Below are positions 7,502 through 15,968 of a stretch of DNA of 20,672 nt, in pieces (within the stretch, counting starts at the first letter, position 1; every line of letters begins with the position of its first letter). The notes beneath the pieces were generated by a model. It was given only the letters and a program-made list of their open reading frames with translations. It was not told the DNA's origin and made no database searches. The stretch is from positions 1 to 20,672 of the forward strand of contig JADFLK010000003.1 in assembly GCA_022564455.1 (NCBI GenBank). Direction: 5' to 3'. The position numbers were made by a program, and so were the translations under genes. The stretch is from Bacteroidota bacterium (GTDB lineage: Bacteria; Bacteroidota; Rhodothermia; Rhodothermales; Rubricoccaceae).

Positions 7502-8877
7502 GCGTTTGCTTGGCGTCGGTTTTCGAGGATCTGGTAGAAGGAGCGGCTGCGGATCTCGTCCAGGGTCAGTCCTGTGACTCGCGCCTCGTCTTCTGTGATG
7601 GCCCCGCAGTTGATGGCTCGCAGGAAGTAATTCAGCAGCGCTTGCCCAGTGGCGGCATCGTCGAACACATCTCCGACGAGCGAGACCTGGGCTGCCTTTT
7701 CCATGAAGGCTTTCAACCGTTCTGAGGCGGCCTCCAGGCTTTCGAGGAAGAACGCGTAGACGGCGGCATAGCGAATCGCGAGTTGCGCCGGGTGCAAGTC
7801 CCAGCCCTGATAGTAGCCGTGTTTCAGCGAATGCCGAATGTCGTCATAGCCCAGCTTCCAGGCCCGGTGTACGACGACGCGGTTCTCCTCTTCCTGTTCG
7901 GCAGTCAGAGGCGGCCCGTCTTTTGCCGCCCGGTGCGGGCCGATCGGCATGATGTTCGTCGCACCGTCGGAGAGCCAGATGCCCGTTCCCAGGAGGGCGA
8001 CCTGCATCATGTGGCGAGCAAAGTCGCAAACTGGATGCGTCATCTGCTGATAGGCCGCGGTGATGCCGGAGGACGCCGTATAGTCATACACGCCAAAATG
8101 TGCTCCAACACAACGTCCGTCTGCGGCTGCCACGATAAACGGCAGGGCCGATTCGCCCCGACTATTCAGGATCGACTGAGGCGTCTCTACCATAACCTCC
8201 AGTTTGAGCGATCCCGAAAGGAGTCCTGTGTTGGATTCCAAGACCTCGAACAATTCAACCAGCGCGGTCACCTGCTCCGGGATCGTCACCTTGGGTAATG
8301 TGACGACGAAATTGTCTGGCAGCCTGCCAAGTGTGAGGTTCGCGAGTGTCGTCATGAATATGTCGAGCGTCCGCACAGCGCGTTGATGCAACTCCTCATT
8401 GAACGGCTTGATACGGATACCGATGAAAGGAGGAAGAGTGGCGTCTTCCATGCCTCGGGCTACCTCCTCGGCGGTTCGGACTGCCTCGGCATCTTCTTCC
8501 GCGTCCGGGCGGTTGCCGAAGCCATCCTCGAAGTCAATACGAAAATCTTCGACCGGCTCCCGCTCCAACTTTTCCACAACGCGCCGATAGACCTCATGGG
8601 CCAGCCGCGCCGGCTCGTGCTGCTCATCATTTGGAAAAGCGAGCGCCTGTGCCAAATCGGCGGGCGTAGGCGCATACGTTGCGAGGTGCCGGAGCGCGAC
8701 GCGGCCCATCCTGGCAGCAGAATCGGACTTGAACAAATGGGCTCCGCCATAAACCGTATGCACCGGCTGGCGACGGCCCGTGTCGCCGGGATACACGGCA
8801 CGAAACGCCCGGTTGGAGACCTTCAGCTTTTCGAAGACCCCTTGCGTCTGTTCGGGGGGCAAAGAGCTATTCATCAT
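7498..8877 (-). CDS. HpcH/HpaI aldolase or citrate-lyase-like barrel protein (DUF6986-type)
   Basis: About 459 residues from ATG at 8877. An in-frame TTG at 8889 would add four residues; I prefer the ATG, and a second ATG lies at 8874. The sequence looks like the PEP/pyruvate-binding TIM-barrel superfamily: an acidic metal-site-like stretch FRIDFEDGFGNRPDAEED, LKLEVMVETPQSIL with a conserved Glu, and GAHFGVYDYTASSGI. Relatives often sit in purine degradation clusters and are annotated as DUF6986 or, on weak grounds, as phosphoenolpyruvate kinase; no reaction is firmly known to me. It overlaps the end of uraD by 11 bp and the start of uraH by 4 bp, so it is an integral operon member. It may act on the C2 end product (ureidoglycolate or glyoxylate), but that is inference. 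Confidence 0.72.
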   Translation of the reverse strand: MMNSSLPPEQTQGVFEKLKVSNRAFRAVYPGDTGRRQPVHTVYGGAHLFKSDSAARMGRVALRHLATYAPTPADLAQALAFPNDEQHEPARLAHEVYRRVVEKLEREPVEDFRIDFEDGFGNRPDAEEDAEAVRTAEEVARGMEDATLPPFIGIRIKPFNEELHQRAVRTLDIFMTTLANLTLGRLPDNFVVTLPKVTIPEQVTALVELFEVLESNTGLLSGSLKLEVMVETPQSILNSRGESALPFIVAAADGRCVGAHFGVYDYTASSGITAAYQQMTHPVCDFARHMMQVALLGTGIWLSDGATNIMPIGPHRAAKDGPPLTAEQEEENRVVVHRAWKLGYDDIRHSLKHGYYQGWDLHPAQLAIRYAAVYAFFLESLEAASERLKAFMEKAAQVSLVGDVFDDAATGQALLNYFLRAINCGAITEDEARVTGLTLDEIRSRSFYQILENRRQANA

Positions 8878-9397
8878 AGACCGCGTCAAATTCCCTTAAG
8901 AGTTTTTCTAATCTCAGCCGCGTAATCTGCCGCTGCTGCTCGGCGGCAATCTGAATCTCTGTGTTCGGGTCGTTCGGTAGGCGCTCGTTCAGCAAAACGA
9001 GCATTTCCTCTGCGCTTTTCCCTGTGGCGCAGACGATGAAGATGTAGCCGAATCGGTCCTCATACGCCTCATTCCCTTCCGCCAACGCATGCAAATCTTC
9101 GTCCGTGGCTCCGTCGGCGCCGGCCTGTTCTCCTTCCGACCAACCTCGTGTAAGGGCAAATCTGGAGCGCAGGCTCTCCATGTCGCCAATGCGGGGGTGT
9201 CCGCTGAACGCTTCCATCCAATCCTCAGAACTCAGATCGGTCCAAACCTCGTCGGCGCAGCGAAACAGCGCAATTGCATCCGAAAAGGGCAGTCGAGTCG
9301 TCATCTGCCCAGTCCAGCGCGTCGAGCCGCAGCATCGCAGCAATGCGACCTCGGCTTCTGCGGCGTTGAGTCGGTTAAGGTGATCAATGCCCGTCAT
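8867..9397 (-). CDS. uraD: OHCU decarboxylase
   Basis: The 176-residue, all-helical-type protein decarboxylates 2-oxo-4-hydroxy-4-carboxy-5-ureidoimidazoline to (S)-allantoin. The catalytic His67 lies in GHPRIGD. The second signature FGYIFIVCATGKS is at about 116-128, followed by LNERLPNDPNTE, all standard for the family. Length is normal. There is no N-terminal targeting signal, so it is cytoplasmic. The ATG is at 9397, 3 bp after the allantoicase stop, and its own stop overlaps the next gene. It works directly after UraH and before AllB, both encoded in the same operon. Confidence 0.96.
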   Translation of the reverse strand: MTGIDHLNRLNAAEAEVALLRCCGSTRWTGQMTTRLPFSDAIALFRCADEVWTDLSSEDWMEAFSGHPRIGDMESLRSRFALTRGWSEGEQAGADGATDEDLHALAEGNEAYEDRFGYIFIVCATGKSAEEMLVLLNERLPNDPNTEIQIAAEQQRQITRLRLEKLLREFDAVYDE

Positions 9398-9400
9398 CGC

Positions 9401-10411
9401 TTATGCCTCGTCTCCAACATAGCGCGTACCGTGAACGCGTAGCCTCGCTATGCCCCCGTCGGGAAAAATATTCAACCGAACGTGCGTGCAGGGCCCGATG
9501 TCGTTGAGTTCTGCCGCAAAAAGATGATGATGGTGGGCCTGGAGTTTTGTCGGTGGCAGTAGCTCCCTCCATTCCGCATCGGCCGGATCAAAATCCAGGG
9601 TTGCTGCCGGGAAATAGCACCCTTCCAAAGAACATTGATCGGGATAGTTGCCTTTGAAAAACGTCGTGTCTACTTCGACCTGCCGGATGATCCCCGCAGC
9701 GCCCAGCCTGACGACTACCCAGTCGTGTCCGTCATCACGCCGACGCCTGGTCTCCCAACCATCGCCCATATTTAGCGGCGGACCCGGCAAAAGCAAGTTG
9801 TTCATAGGGCTAAAAAAGCGGTTGCTGCACATGAAGGCCAGCCCGCCGTTCTCGACTGCTGCCAGGTCGATCACCGCATCAGTCTCAAACCGATTCCAAT
9901 CCGGCTCCACCTCACCGTAAACGCGGAGGCGCGCTACACCACCGTCGGGGTAGATGTTGAGGCGGACGTGCGTCCAACAGCGTTGGTCGGCCGGTGTGAA
10001 GAGGTTTCGGCTCCCGGGTTCGAGCGATGATTTGGGCAGGATCTCTGTCCATTCGGCCTGCTCGACCGGAGCGTCCTCAGGTAGGTGGCAGGCGTCGAGC
10101 GAGGCATGAGGAGGGTGATTCCCCAGGAAGTGGTTGGTGTCAATGTCGACGCCTCGAATGACCCCGGGCAACCCCAGCCTGACAATGCACCAATCGTGGC
10201 CGGGCGCTCGGCGGCGGCGGGTCTCCCAGCCGTCCATCCACTTGCCCTGTTCCGTGTATTTGTCCGCGATAAAGACGCCCCGTCCTGGCTTGAGCAGGTT
10301 CTCCTTCGGCGCGAAGAACTCGTCGTTGGCCAGCACTGCTTGCGCCCCCAGACGTTCTGCCGCCAGGTTTACCAGGTCGGTGAAGGCTGGGAGATTGGGA
10401 TTTTCAATCAT
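9401..10411 (-). CDS. alc: Allantoicase
   Basis: The 336-residue protein consists of two homologous allantoicase repeats, roughly residues 10-165 and 180-330. Matching signatures are DWCIVRLGLPGVIRGVDID followed by HFLGNHPP in the first repeat, and DWVVVRLGAAGIIRQVEVD followed by FFKGNYPDQ in the second. Each repeat also has a THVRLNIYPDGGVARLRVYG-type strand. It hydrolyses allantoate to (S)-ureidoglycolate and urea. Length is typical (330-350). The ATG at 10411 has an AGGA directly adjoining it, closer than usual. It is separated from allB by the RAYT and its repeats but keeps the same strand. No ureidoglycolate lyase or urease gene is visible, so the final steps lie elsewhere. Confidence 0.96.
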   Translation of the reverse strand: MIENPNLPAFTDLVNLAAERLGAQAVLANDEFFAPKENLLKPGRGVFIADKYTEQGKWMDGWETRRRRAPGHDWCIVRLGLPGVIRGVDIDTNHFLGNHPPHASLDACHLPEDAPVEQAEWTEILPKSSLEPGSRNLFTPADQRCWTHVRLNIYPDGGVARLRVYGEVEPDWNRFETDAVIDLAAVENGGLAFMCSNRFFSPMNNLLLPGPPLNMGDGWETRRRRDDGHDWVVVRLGAAGIIRQVEVDTTFFKGNYPDQCSLEGCYFPAATLDFDPADAEWRELLPPTKLQAHHHHLFAAELNDIGPCTHVRLNIFPDGGIARLRVHGTRYVGDEA

Positions 10412-10439
10412 TCCTGTCAGTTACAAGAAACAGGGTTTG

Positions 10440-10479
10440 GATCGCTAAAGCGATCACTACAAACGGATCACTACAAACG
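10440..10479 (-). repeat. REP-type hairpin with GTAG head, downstream of RAYT
   Basis: Read on the minus strand, a perfect hairpin GATCGCTTTAGCGATC is preceded by GTTTGTAGT, itself preceded by a second GTTTGTAGTGATC half copy. A GTAG head next to a palindrome is the known form of REP sequences recognised by REP-associated tyrosine transposases. The same GTTTGTAG head recurs upstream of the RAYT gene in the same orientation. The repeat lies 28 bp upstream of the alc start. The remaining spacer to 10549 shows nothing else I can name. Confidence 0.75.
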
Positions 10480-10549
10480 AAGGCGTGCACGTAGCGATCG
10501 GTTCGGCGATCTCATAACCCACCTTTCAGGCCAAGTAGTTCCAACTATC

Positions 10550-11143
10550 TCAATCATCCCAACCCTGCCCATAGCCACGAACGGGATGGCCTGTCCAGAG
10601 CGAACGTAGCCAGTCACGACCATAAAATGCCTCGTACCAGTGAATGCTACTCTCTTGCCAATCGTACGGCGAAGTGACCCAGCCGTGCTTGACCGGGTTG
10701 TAGTGAATATAGTTGAGCGTAACCGCATAATGACGCGCAGAACGAATGGCCCGATCACTGTACCGATACCAAATCTTGCGACCTGGTCTACTATCTGCTT
10801 GATTCCACAGTCGGGCCGTAGGACCATGCACGAAGCGGAAGAATTCGCCCAAGGCGTCGAATGCAGCAACTTCCGCAAGTATGTGGTAGTGATTTGGCAG
10901 AATCACCCACGCGCGCAGTGTTACACCGTGGCGTTCCGACTGCTCTCGCAATTTCTCAAGCACGGTTCTTCGACGGGCCTGCGCCCGCATGTGGTGTCGG
11001 TGCTCAAAACAGGCCGCCGTGAGGAAGTAGTAGGTCCGATCACGAATCGGGTGCGGTGGTCCATGCCGCGGGAATCCCCTCTCCAGGCGCTGTCTGACCA
11101 CGGCTTCGCGCTCGGCAGGCGTAAGCTTGCGATAATCGTACAT
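10550..11143 (-). CDS. REP-associated tyrosine transposase (RAYT, Y1/IS200-like)
   Basis: The 197-residue protein is a single-domain HUH transposase: PIRDRTYYFLTAACFEHR at the front, the HUH metal site ILPNHYHIL at about 81-89 (His-Tyr-His), and the nucleophilic Tyr region LNYIHYNPVKHGWV. This pattern is typical of RAYTs, which nick single-stranded DNA at REP hairpins. The ATG is at 11143 and the frame is intact, so the enzyme could be active. REP-like hairpins lie on both sides of the gene, 14 bp upstream of the start and about 70 bp beyond the stop, all with the same head sequence. It splits the purine operon between allB and alc but is on the same strand, so it need not block readthrough. 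Confidence 0.92.
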   Translation of the reverse strand: MYDYRKLTPAEREAVVRQRLERGFPRHGPPHPIRDRTYYFLTAACFEHRHHMRAQARRRTVLEKLREQSERHGVTLRAWVILPNHYHILAEVAAFDALGEFFRFVHGPTARLWNQADSRPGRKIWYRYSDRAIRSARHYAVTLNYIHYNPVKHGWVTSPYDWQESSIHWYEAFYGRDWLRSLWTGHPVRGYGQGWDD

Positions 11144-11156
11144 GCTTCGACAAGTT

Positions 11157-11266
11157 TATATGGTCGCTGCAGTGGCTACTACAAACGCATGGGGTGTATA
11201 TGGCCGCTGAAGCGGCAACTACAAACGCATGGGGTGTATATGGCCGCTGAAGCAACAACTACAAAC
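11157..11266 (-). repeat. Three tandem 40-bp REP units upstream of the RAYT
   Basis: Three direct repeats occupy 11157-11196, 11197-11236 and 11237-11266, the last truncated. On the minus strand each has the head GTTTGTAGT and then a palindrome. The middle unit is perfect (GCCGCT / AGCGGC). The third pairs with G-U wobbles. The first has two mismatches. The spacer CATATACACCCCATGC is shared. The array begins right at the allB stop codon (11267-11269) and ends 14 bp before the RAYT ATG, so it fills the whole allB-RAYT gap. Head, palindrome and RAYT form a coherent transposase/substrate unit. Confidence 0.85.
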
Positions 11267-12616
11267 CTAGGGGCGAAGGACCGCTCTTCCTACCGGTGAG
11301 CCTAGGATTTGTCCGGCCTCGAACACTTTGACTCCTCGAAGAAACGTCTTTTCGACAATTCCAGATAGCGCTATTCCTTCGTAGGGCGTCAGCTTGTTCC
11401 GGTGATGAATCATGGATGGCGCTACGGTGAACGCCGCGTCTGGATTCCAGACAACGAGATCGGCGTCCTTCCCCACCTCAATAGTGCCTTTTCGATGATC
11501 CAGACCCAGGAACCTTGCCGGGCCACGACACATCCATTCTGCCAAATCCGGTAAGGATCCTCCTCGTTTCCGCGCTGCCGTCCAGACTATGGGGAGCCCG
11601 AACTGCAAGGAAGCAATGCCGCCCCAGGCCTGCTGAAAATCGCCTTCCTCCAGCCGCTTCAACGAAGGCAATGAAGGCGAATGGTCAGAGACGACGAAAT
11701 CGATGACGCCCTCTCGGAGCGCCTGCCAGAGCCGTTCGCAGTTTTCGCGCTCACGAATCGGTGGAGCACACTTGAAACGCGTATCGCCGTCCGGGATGTC
11801 TTCCGAAGCGAAGAAGAGATAGTGCGGGCAGGTCTCGACCGTCACCGGCAACCCATCTTGACGCGCGGCCCGCAAAATTGAAACAGCCTCGCTGGACGAG
11901 AGGTGAACGATATGGGTCGGGCATCCGTATTCGCGGCATAGATCGATCATCAGACGAATGGCCTCGTTTTCCCAGGCCTTTGGGCGCGAGGCCAGGTAGG
12001 CCGCGTAGCTCCGGGGATCCGCCATGTCTGAGGACGTTCCGAGGTCGCATTCAGCGTGCACCAGCAGCGGCACGTCGTGGCGAGCCAGAATCGGCATTCC
12101 GGCGCGGAGATCGGCCTCGGTTGCATTGGGGAACTCGTCGATCCCCGAATGCACAAGAAAAGCTTTGACGCCCAGCACACCTGCGTCAATCAAGGGCTCC
12201 AGGTGAGCGGTGTTGCCGGGGATCAAACCCGCGTAAAAGCCGCAATCGACCCACAACTTTCCTCGCGCTGCCGCCAGCTTTTGCTCGAAAGCCTCCACGG
12301 TCGTCGTAACCGGCGAACTGTTTAGCGGCATATCGACCAGCGTTGTGATACCGCCTGCCGCAGCGGCCCGCGTGGCCGTCTCAAATCCCTCCCACGCGGT
12401 GCGTCCCGGCTCGTTGATGTGTACGTGGCTGTCGACCAGCCCCGGCATCACTACAGAATCGCCTACATCTTCCACCAGCCAATTAGGAGGTATATCTTCC
12501 GTAAATACAATATTCGATATGACGCCATCTTTAATCGACACTGCACCGTTTCGGATGCCGTCTGGCGTCACAATCCGCCGGCTTCGGAGAACCAGATCTG
12601 GGCCGGCGGCGCTCAT
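11267..12616 (-). CDS. allB: Allantoinase
   Basis: The 449-residue cyclic amidohydrolase opens the allantoin ring to give allantoate. Binuclear metal-site features are all present: DSHVHINEPGR with H64 and H66, the carboxylated-lysine motif GVKAFL with K151, LVHAEC with H187, HIVHLSSSEA, and SDHSPS with D311. ETCPHYLFF and the HxHxNEPG form fit allantoinase better than dihydroorotase or hydantoinase, as does the operon. The ATG at 12616 overlaps the xdhC stop as ATGA. The gene ends directly against the REP array. It is cytoplasmic, and in this pathway takes the product of UraD and feeds Alc. Confidence 0.95.
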   Translation of the reverse strand: MSAAGPDLVLRSRRIVTPDGIRNGAVSIKDGVISNIVFTEDIPPNWLVEDVGDSVVMPGLVDSHVHINEPGRTAWEGFETATRAAAAGGITTLVDMPLNSSPVTTTVEAFEQKLAAARGKLWVDCGFYAGLIPGNTAHLEPLIDAGVLGVKAFLVHSGIDEFPNATEADLRAGMPILARHDVPLLVHAECDLGTSSDMADPRSYAAYLASRPKAWENEAIRLMIDLCREYGCPTHIVHLSSSEAVSILRAARQDGLPVTVETCPHYLFFASEDIPDGDTRFKCAPPIRERENCERLWQALREGVIDFVVSDHSPSLPSLKRLEEGDFQQAWGGIASLQFGLPIVWTAARKRGGSLPDLAEWMCRGPARFLGLDHRKGTIEVGKDADLVVWNPDAAFTVAPSMIHHRNKLTPYEGIALSGIVEKTFLRGVKVFEAGQILGSPVGRAVLRP

Positions 12617-13614
12617 CCTGCCTTCGGCATCATTCCATCCCTTGCACCGAATAATGCATTTCTCCGTTGAATGATTTGCGCGGCCACGCTAATCGCTATT
12701 TCTTCGGGCGTGTTGCTGTGGATGGGCAGGCCAACCGGCATATGGATTTTGGCGAGGGCTTCTTTCGATACGCCGGCTTTCTGCAGCTCTTTGTAAATGC
12801 GAGTGATCTTGGCTGGGCTGCCCATCATACCGACGAAAGGAAACGGCAGGGCCACAACACCGAGAAGACTGTGCACGTCGGAGGGGAAGTCGGTCGTCAT
12901 GACCACCACGTCGGTCAGTTCGGGATAGCCTACCTGCGCCCCAGCCTCTCGAAGATCCGGCACGATGGTAACCGACCGGGCAAATGTGTTTTGCTGGACC
13001 GTGGCAACGTCGGAGCGAGTATCAAAAACAAAGACGTCATATCCCAAGCCCTGCATCATGCGCGACAGCGCCAGGGCACAGTGGCCGCCACCCATGATGG
13101 CGATCCGCTTCTGATTCAAGAGCTGCTCTACATAACGCCACGCTCCCGATTGCTGGACGAGCAGGATTTGCGGCTGATCCACGACGGGCGGCCCTGCATT
13201 GAAGCCCATTCCGTCTTCTGAGATATGCATCTCGCCCGACAGCCCCTTCCCCTGTGCCCGCGCTGCTTCTTCTACCGCATCCGTGTCGCGCTCCGGATAG
13301 CACAAATAATAGAGGTTGGTTTGGCGCCCGGCGCAGATCATTCCGGACTTCTCGCCCTCCCCCTTTTCCCGGTGATGCAGCGTCTGTAGCTCCGGCGCAA
13401 ATTCACCATCTTCGAGGAGTGTACGTGCGCGTTTGACGAGGTTGTATTCCATGATCCCGCCCCCGATGGTCCCTGCAATCGTGCCATCCTCAGCGACGAT
13501 CATCCGGGCGCCTGTTGTGCCGGGCGAATGCGTGGTATGCTCAGCGACGAGAGCGATGAACACCTTTTGCCCACCACGCAGGTACGAAGCAAGAGTGGTC
13601 CAAAATGCGGTCAC
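12613..13614 (-). CDS. xdhC: XdhC/CoxI family molybdenum cofactor insertion protein
   Basis: The 333-residue protein has an N-terminal XdhC_CoxI domain (AEHTTHSPGTTGARMIV, then GTIGGGIMEYNLV and SGMICAGRQTNLYYLC). A C-terminal Rossmann domain follows, with IAIMGGGHCALALSRMM and VFVFDTRSD. Family members bind sulfurated molybdopterin cofactor and load it into xanthine dehydrogenase; they are not enzyme subunits. The start is GTG at 13614, 14 bp after the xdhB stop, without a clear Shine-Dalgarno. The stop overlaps the allB start. Its place next to xdhA and xdhB fits a chaperone dedicated to that enzyme. Confidence 0.92.
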   Translation of the reverse strand: MTAFWTTLASYLRGGQKVFIALVAEHTTHSPGTTGARMIVAEDGTIAGTIGGGIMEYNLVKRARTLLEDGEFAPELQTLHHREKGEGEKSGMICAGRQTNLYYLCYPERDTDAVEEAARAQGKGLSGEMHISEDGMGFNAGPPVVDQPQILLVQQSGAWRYVEQLLNQKRIAIMGGGHCALALSRMMQGLGYDVFVFDTRSDVATVQQNTFARSVTIVPDLREAGAQVGYPELTDVVVMTTDFPSDVHSLLGVVALPFPFVGMMGSPAKITRIYKELQKAGVSKEALAKIHMPVGLPIHSNTPEEIAISVAAQIIQRRNALFGARDGMMPKAG

Positions 13615-13628
13615 GTTGGAGGCTACCG

Positions 13629-15968
13629 TTACGGGTTTCTCGAGGGTGCAGGGATGGGTGTTGGTGCTTCTCCATTGCCGCTAGTCGCAAGCGTGAACGC
13701 AATCGCTTTGCGCTCTTCGGCGTGCAATCCCATCAAGACGCGCTCCGGCGTGATCGGGCAGGTAAATGCCAGGTCGGCGTCCGGCTTGAAGGCGCGCATG
13801 GCGTGGCGGATGGCAAAGAAGACGCCGATGCCATACATCAACGGTGGCTCACCGACGGCCTTGTTGCCGTAGGGGCCGAGGGGTTCGTCGGCGTTCTCTA
13901 GAAACTGCACCTGGAGATCGTCCGGCATGAAATACACATCGGGCACTTTGTACGTGGCCAGCGCATGGGAAAGCAGATGCCCCTGCTCGTCGTACTGCAA
14001 ATCCTCCGTCGTCATCCACCCGAGTCCCTGCGCCAACCCGCCTTCTACCTGGCCCAGATCGACCAACTCGTTGAGTGGACGGCCCAGGTCGTGCACGATC
14101 TTGACCGCGTCAATGTCGTAGATCCCGCGCAGACAGTCTACGGTGACTTCGATGATGGCGGTGCCATAGGTGTGATAGGCAAATGGACGGCCCTTCTCTT
14201 TTTGCTTGTCGAAGTGTATGCCTGGCGTGGCAAAAAACCCGTGCGCCGACAAACCGACCCGATTTAGATACGCTGTTTGCACCAACTTCGTCCAGGTCCA
14301 ATCGGTCTCGTCGCCATTGTAGTACACCTGCTCGTCGACAATGGTGATTCTGGCCGGATCCGGCAGGCCGAGTTCTTCGGCAGCCACGGCTTTAAGCCGA
14401 TCCAGAATCTGGCCGATGGCAACCATCGTCGCGTTGCCATTCAACACGGTTGTTGAACTGGCAGCACTCGGCGACATATTGGCGATGCGCGTCGTATTGG
14501 TGCTTTCAATCTTGATCCGCTCCGGATGAATGCCAAACGATCGGGCAGCGATGCTAAGAATGTTGGTGCTCAGGCCTTGCCCCATTTCCACGCCGCCGGT
14601 CGTCACGCTCACGCTGCCGTCGGTGTAAACGTGGACGAGAGCGCTGGCCTGGTTCATAAACGTGGTCGTGAATGAGATGCCGAAGCACACCGGCATCACC
14701 GCGAAGCCTTTCTTCGTCTCAAAATGTCCCGCGTTGTAGCGTTCAACCCGGTCTTGGATGACAGGCAAGTCGTAAGAGGTCGCCGCCTGTTCCCACGTCC
14801 GAACTGCGCGGCCCTCCTCCACGCGCTGACCGTAAGGAAAAGCATCGCCGTCCCGGAGCAGGTTTTTTCGTTGGATCTCTTCGCGCGGCAGGCCCAGCTT
14901 CTCGGCCACCTTCGTAATGGCGCTCTCGATGACAAACATGCCCTGGGGACCGCCGAAGCCCCGGAAAGCCGTATTCGGCGGCAGGTTCGTCCGGCACGAG
15001 GCTCCGAAAATCTGGACGTTGGGGATGAAATAGCTGTTCGTGCTGTGGAAGAGCGTCCGTTCCAGAACCGCCGGCGATAGGTCCGCCGCTGCTCCGGCGT
15101 TCTGATAGTGCCATGTCTGGAAAGCCAGGATCTTGCCCGCTCGGGTGACGCCGATCTTGAAGTCGGAGGCGTAGGGATGGCGCTTGCCGGTCATCTGAAT
15201 GTCTTCGTCCCGCCGCAGCACCATCTCGACGGGTTTCTTCGTGTGCCAAGCCGCGAGCGCGACCATGCAGGCCCACGGTGTCGCCTGGTCTTCCTTTCCC
15301 CCAAAGCCACCGCCCAGCCGCTTCACATCTACCTCAATGGAGTTGTTGGAAACGCCTAATACCTTGGCTGCCATACGCTGCCCGGCATACGGGCTCTGGG
15401 TAGAAGAATAGATGCGGATGACATTGTCTTCGAGTGGGACGGCACGGGCTCGCTGCGTCTCCAGGTACAGGTGCTCCTGTCCGCCGATATCACATGACCC
15501 TTCAACGACGACGTCGCACGTTGCCCAGGCGCTTTCTACGTCGCCCAGCACAAACGTGCGCGGCGCGCCAATGACCTGTCCGCGCGTATAGGCTTCTCGC
15601 GGATCCGTAATCGCAGGACGTTCGTGGACGTCTAGCGCGATGCACCGAACGCCCTTGCGGGCGATCTCCGGGCTGGTCGCCACCACCACGACCACCGGCT
15701 GGCCGACGTAGTGCACGTCGCCCTCGGCCAGGAGCGTTTCGTCGGAGATGATCGGGCCGATTTGGTTTTCCCCGGGAATATCGGCAGCAGTCAGTACAGC
15801 CACCACGCCCTCAATGGCCTTTGCCTCCTGCGTGTGGAGTGCCCGGATCGTACCATGCGCCACCGGCGATGCGAACACGGCAGCATAGAGCATATCTGCC
15901 GGCGGGGGCACGTCGTCCACATACTGGGACTCCCCGCGTGTGTGGAGACCGGAATCAATGTGCTTCAT
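13629..15968 (-). CDS. xdhB: Xanthine dehydrogenase, molybdopterin-binding subunit
   Basis: The 779-residue protein is the large subunit that hydroxylates hypoxanthine and xanthine to urate at the Mo centre. GGQEHLYLE at 162-170 carries the Glu that positions the purine. GGGFGGKE is at 219-226. TAFRGFGG at 333-340 carries the substrate-binding Arg. VEMGQGLSTNI contacts the cofactor, and GEPPLMYG near 706-713 has the catalytic Glu (about E707). Both purine-binding residues being conserved argues for true xanthine dehydrogenase over CO or aldehyde oxidoreductases. The ATG at 15968 has AAGGGA upstream and overlaps the end of xdhA by 14 bp. The C-terminal tail is Pro-rich. Cytoplasmic, in complex with XdhA. 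Confidence 0.96.
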   Translation of the reverse strand: MKHIDSGLHTRGESQYVDDVPPPADMLYAAVFASPVAHGTIRALHTQEAKAIEGVVAVLTAADIPGENQIGPIISDETLLAEGDVHYVGQPVVVVVATSPEIARKGVRCIALDVHERPAITDPREAYTRGQVIGAPRTFVLGDVESAWATCDVVVEGSCDIGGQEHLYLETQRARAVPLEDNVIRIYSSTQSPYAGQRMAAKVLGVSNNSIEVDVKRLGGGFGGKEDQATPWACMVALAAWHTKKPVEMVLRRDEDIQMTGKRHPYASDFKIGVTRAGKILAFQTWHYQNAGAAADLSPAVLERTLFHSTNSYFIPNVQIFGASCRTNLPPNTAFRGFGGPQGMFVIESAITKVAEKLGLPREEIQRKNLLRDGDAFPYGQRVEEGRAVRTWEQAATSYDLPVIQDRVERYNAGHFETKKGFAVMPVCFGISFTTTFMNQASALVHVYTDGSVSVTTGGVEMGQGLSTNILSIAARSFGIHPERIKIESTNTTRIANMSPSAASSTTVLNGNATMVAIGQILDRLKAVAAEELGLPDPARITIVDEQVYYNGDETDWTWTKLVQTAYLNRVGLSAHGFFATPGIHFDKQKEKGRPFAYHTYGTAIIEVTVDCLRGIYDIDAVKIVHDLGRPLNELVDLGQVEGGLAQGLGWMTTEDLQYDEQGHLLSHALATYKVPDVYFMPDDLQVQFLENADEPLGPYGNKAVGEPPLMYGIGVFFAIRHAMRAFKPDADLAFTCPITPERVLMGLHAEERKAIAFTLATSGNGEAPTPIPAPSRNP

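Noticed and set aside
11157..11266. CRISPR array
   Set aside because: The three units are head-to-tail 40-bp repeats without unique spacers, and they match the REP form next to a RAYT.
10640..11299. 219-codon plus-strand ORF antisense to the RAYT
   Set aside because: The opposite strand carries the full HUH/Y1 transposase. The ORF tail simply translates the 40-bp REP repeats.
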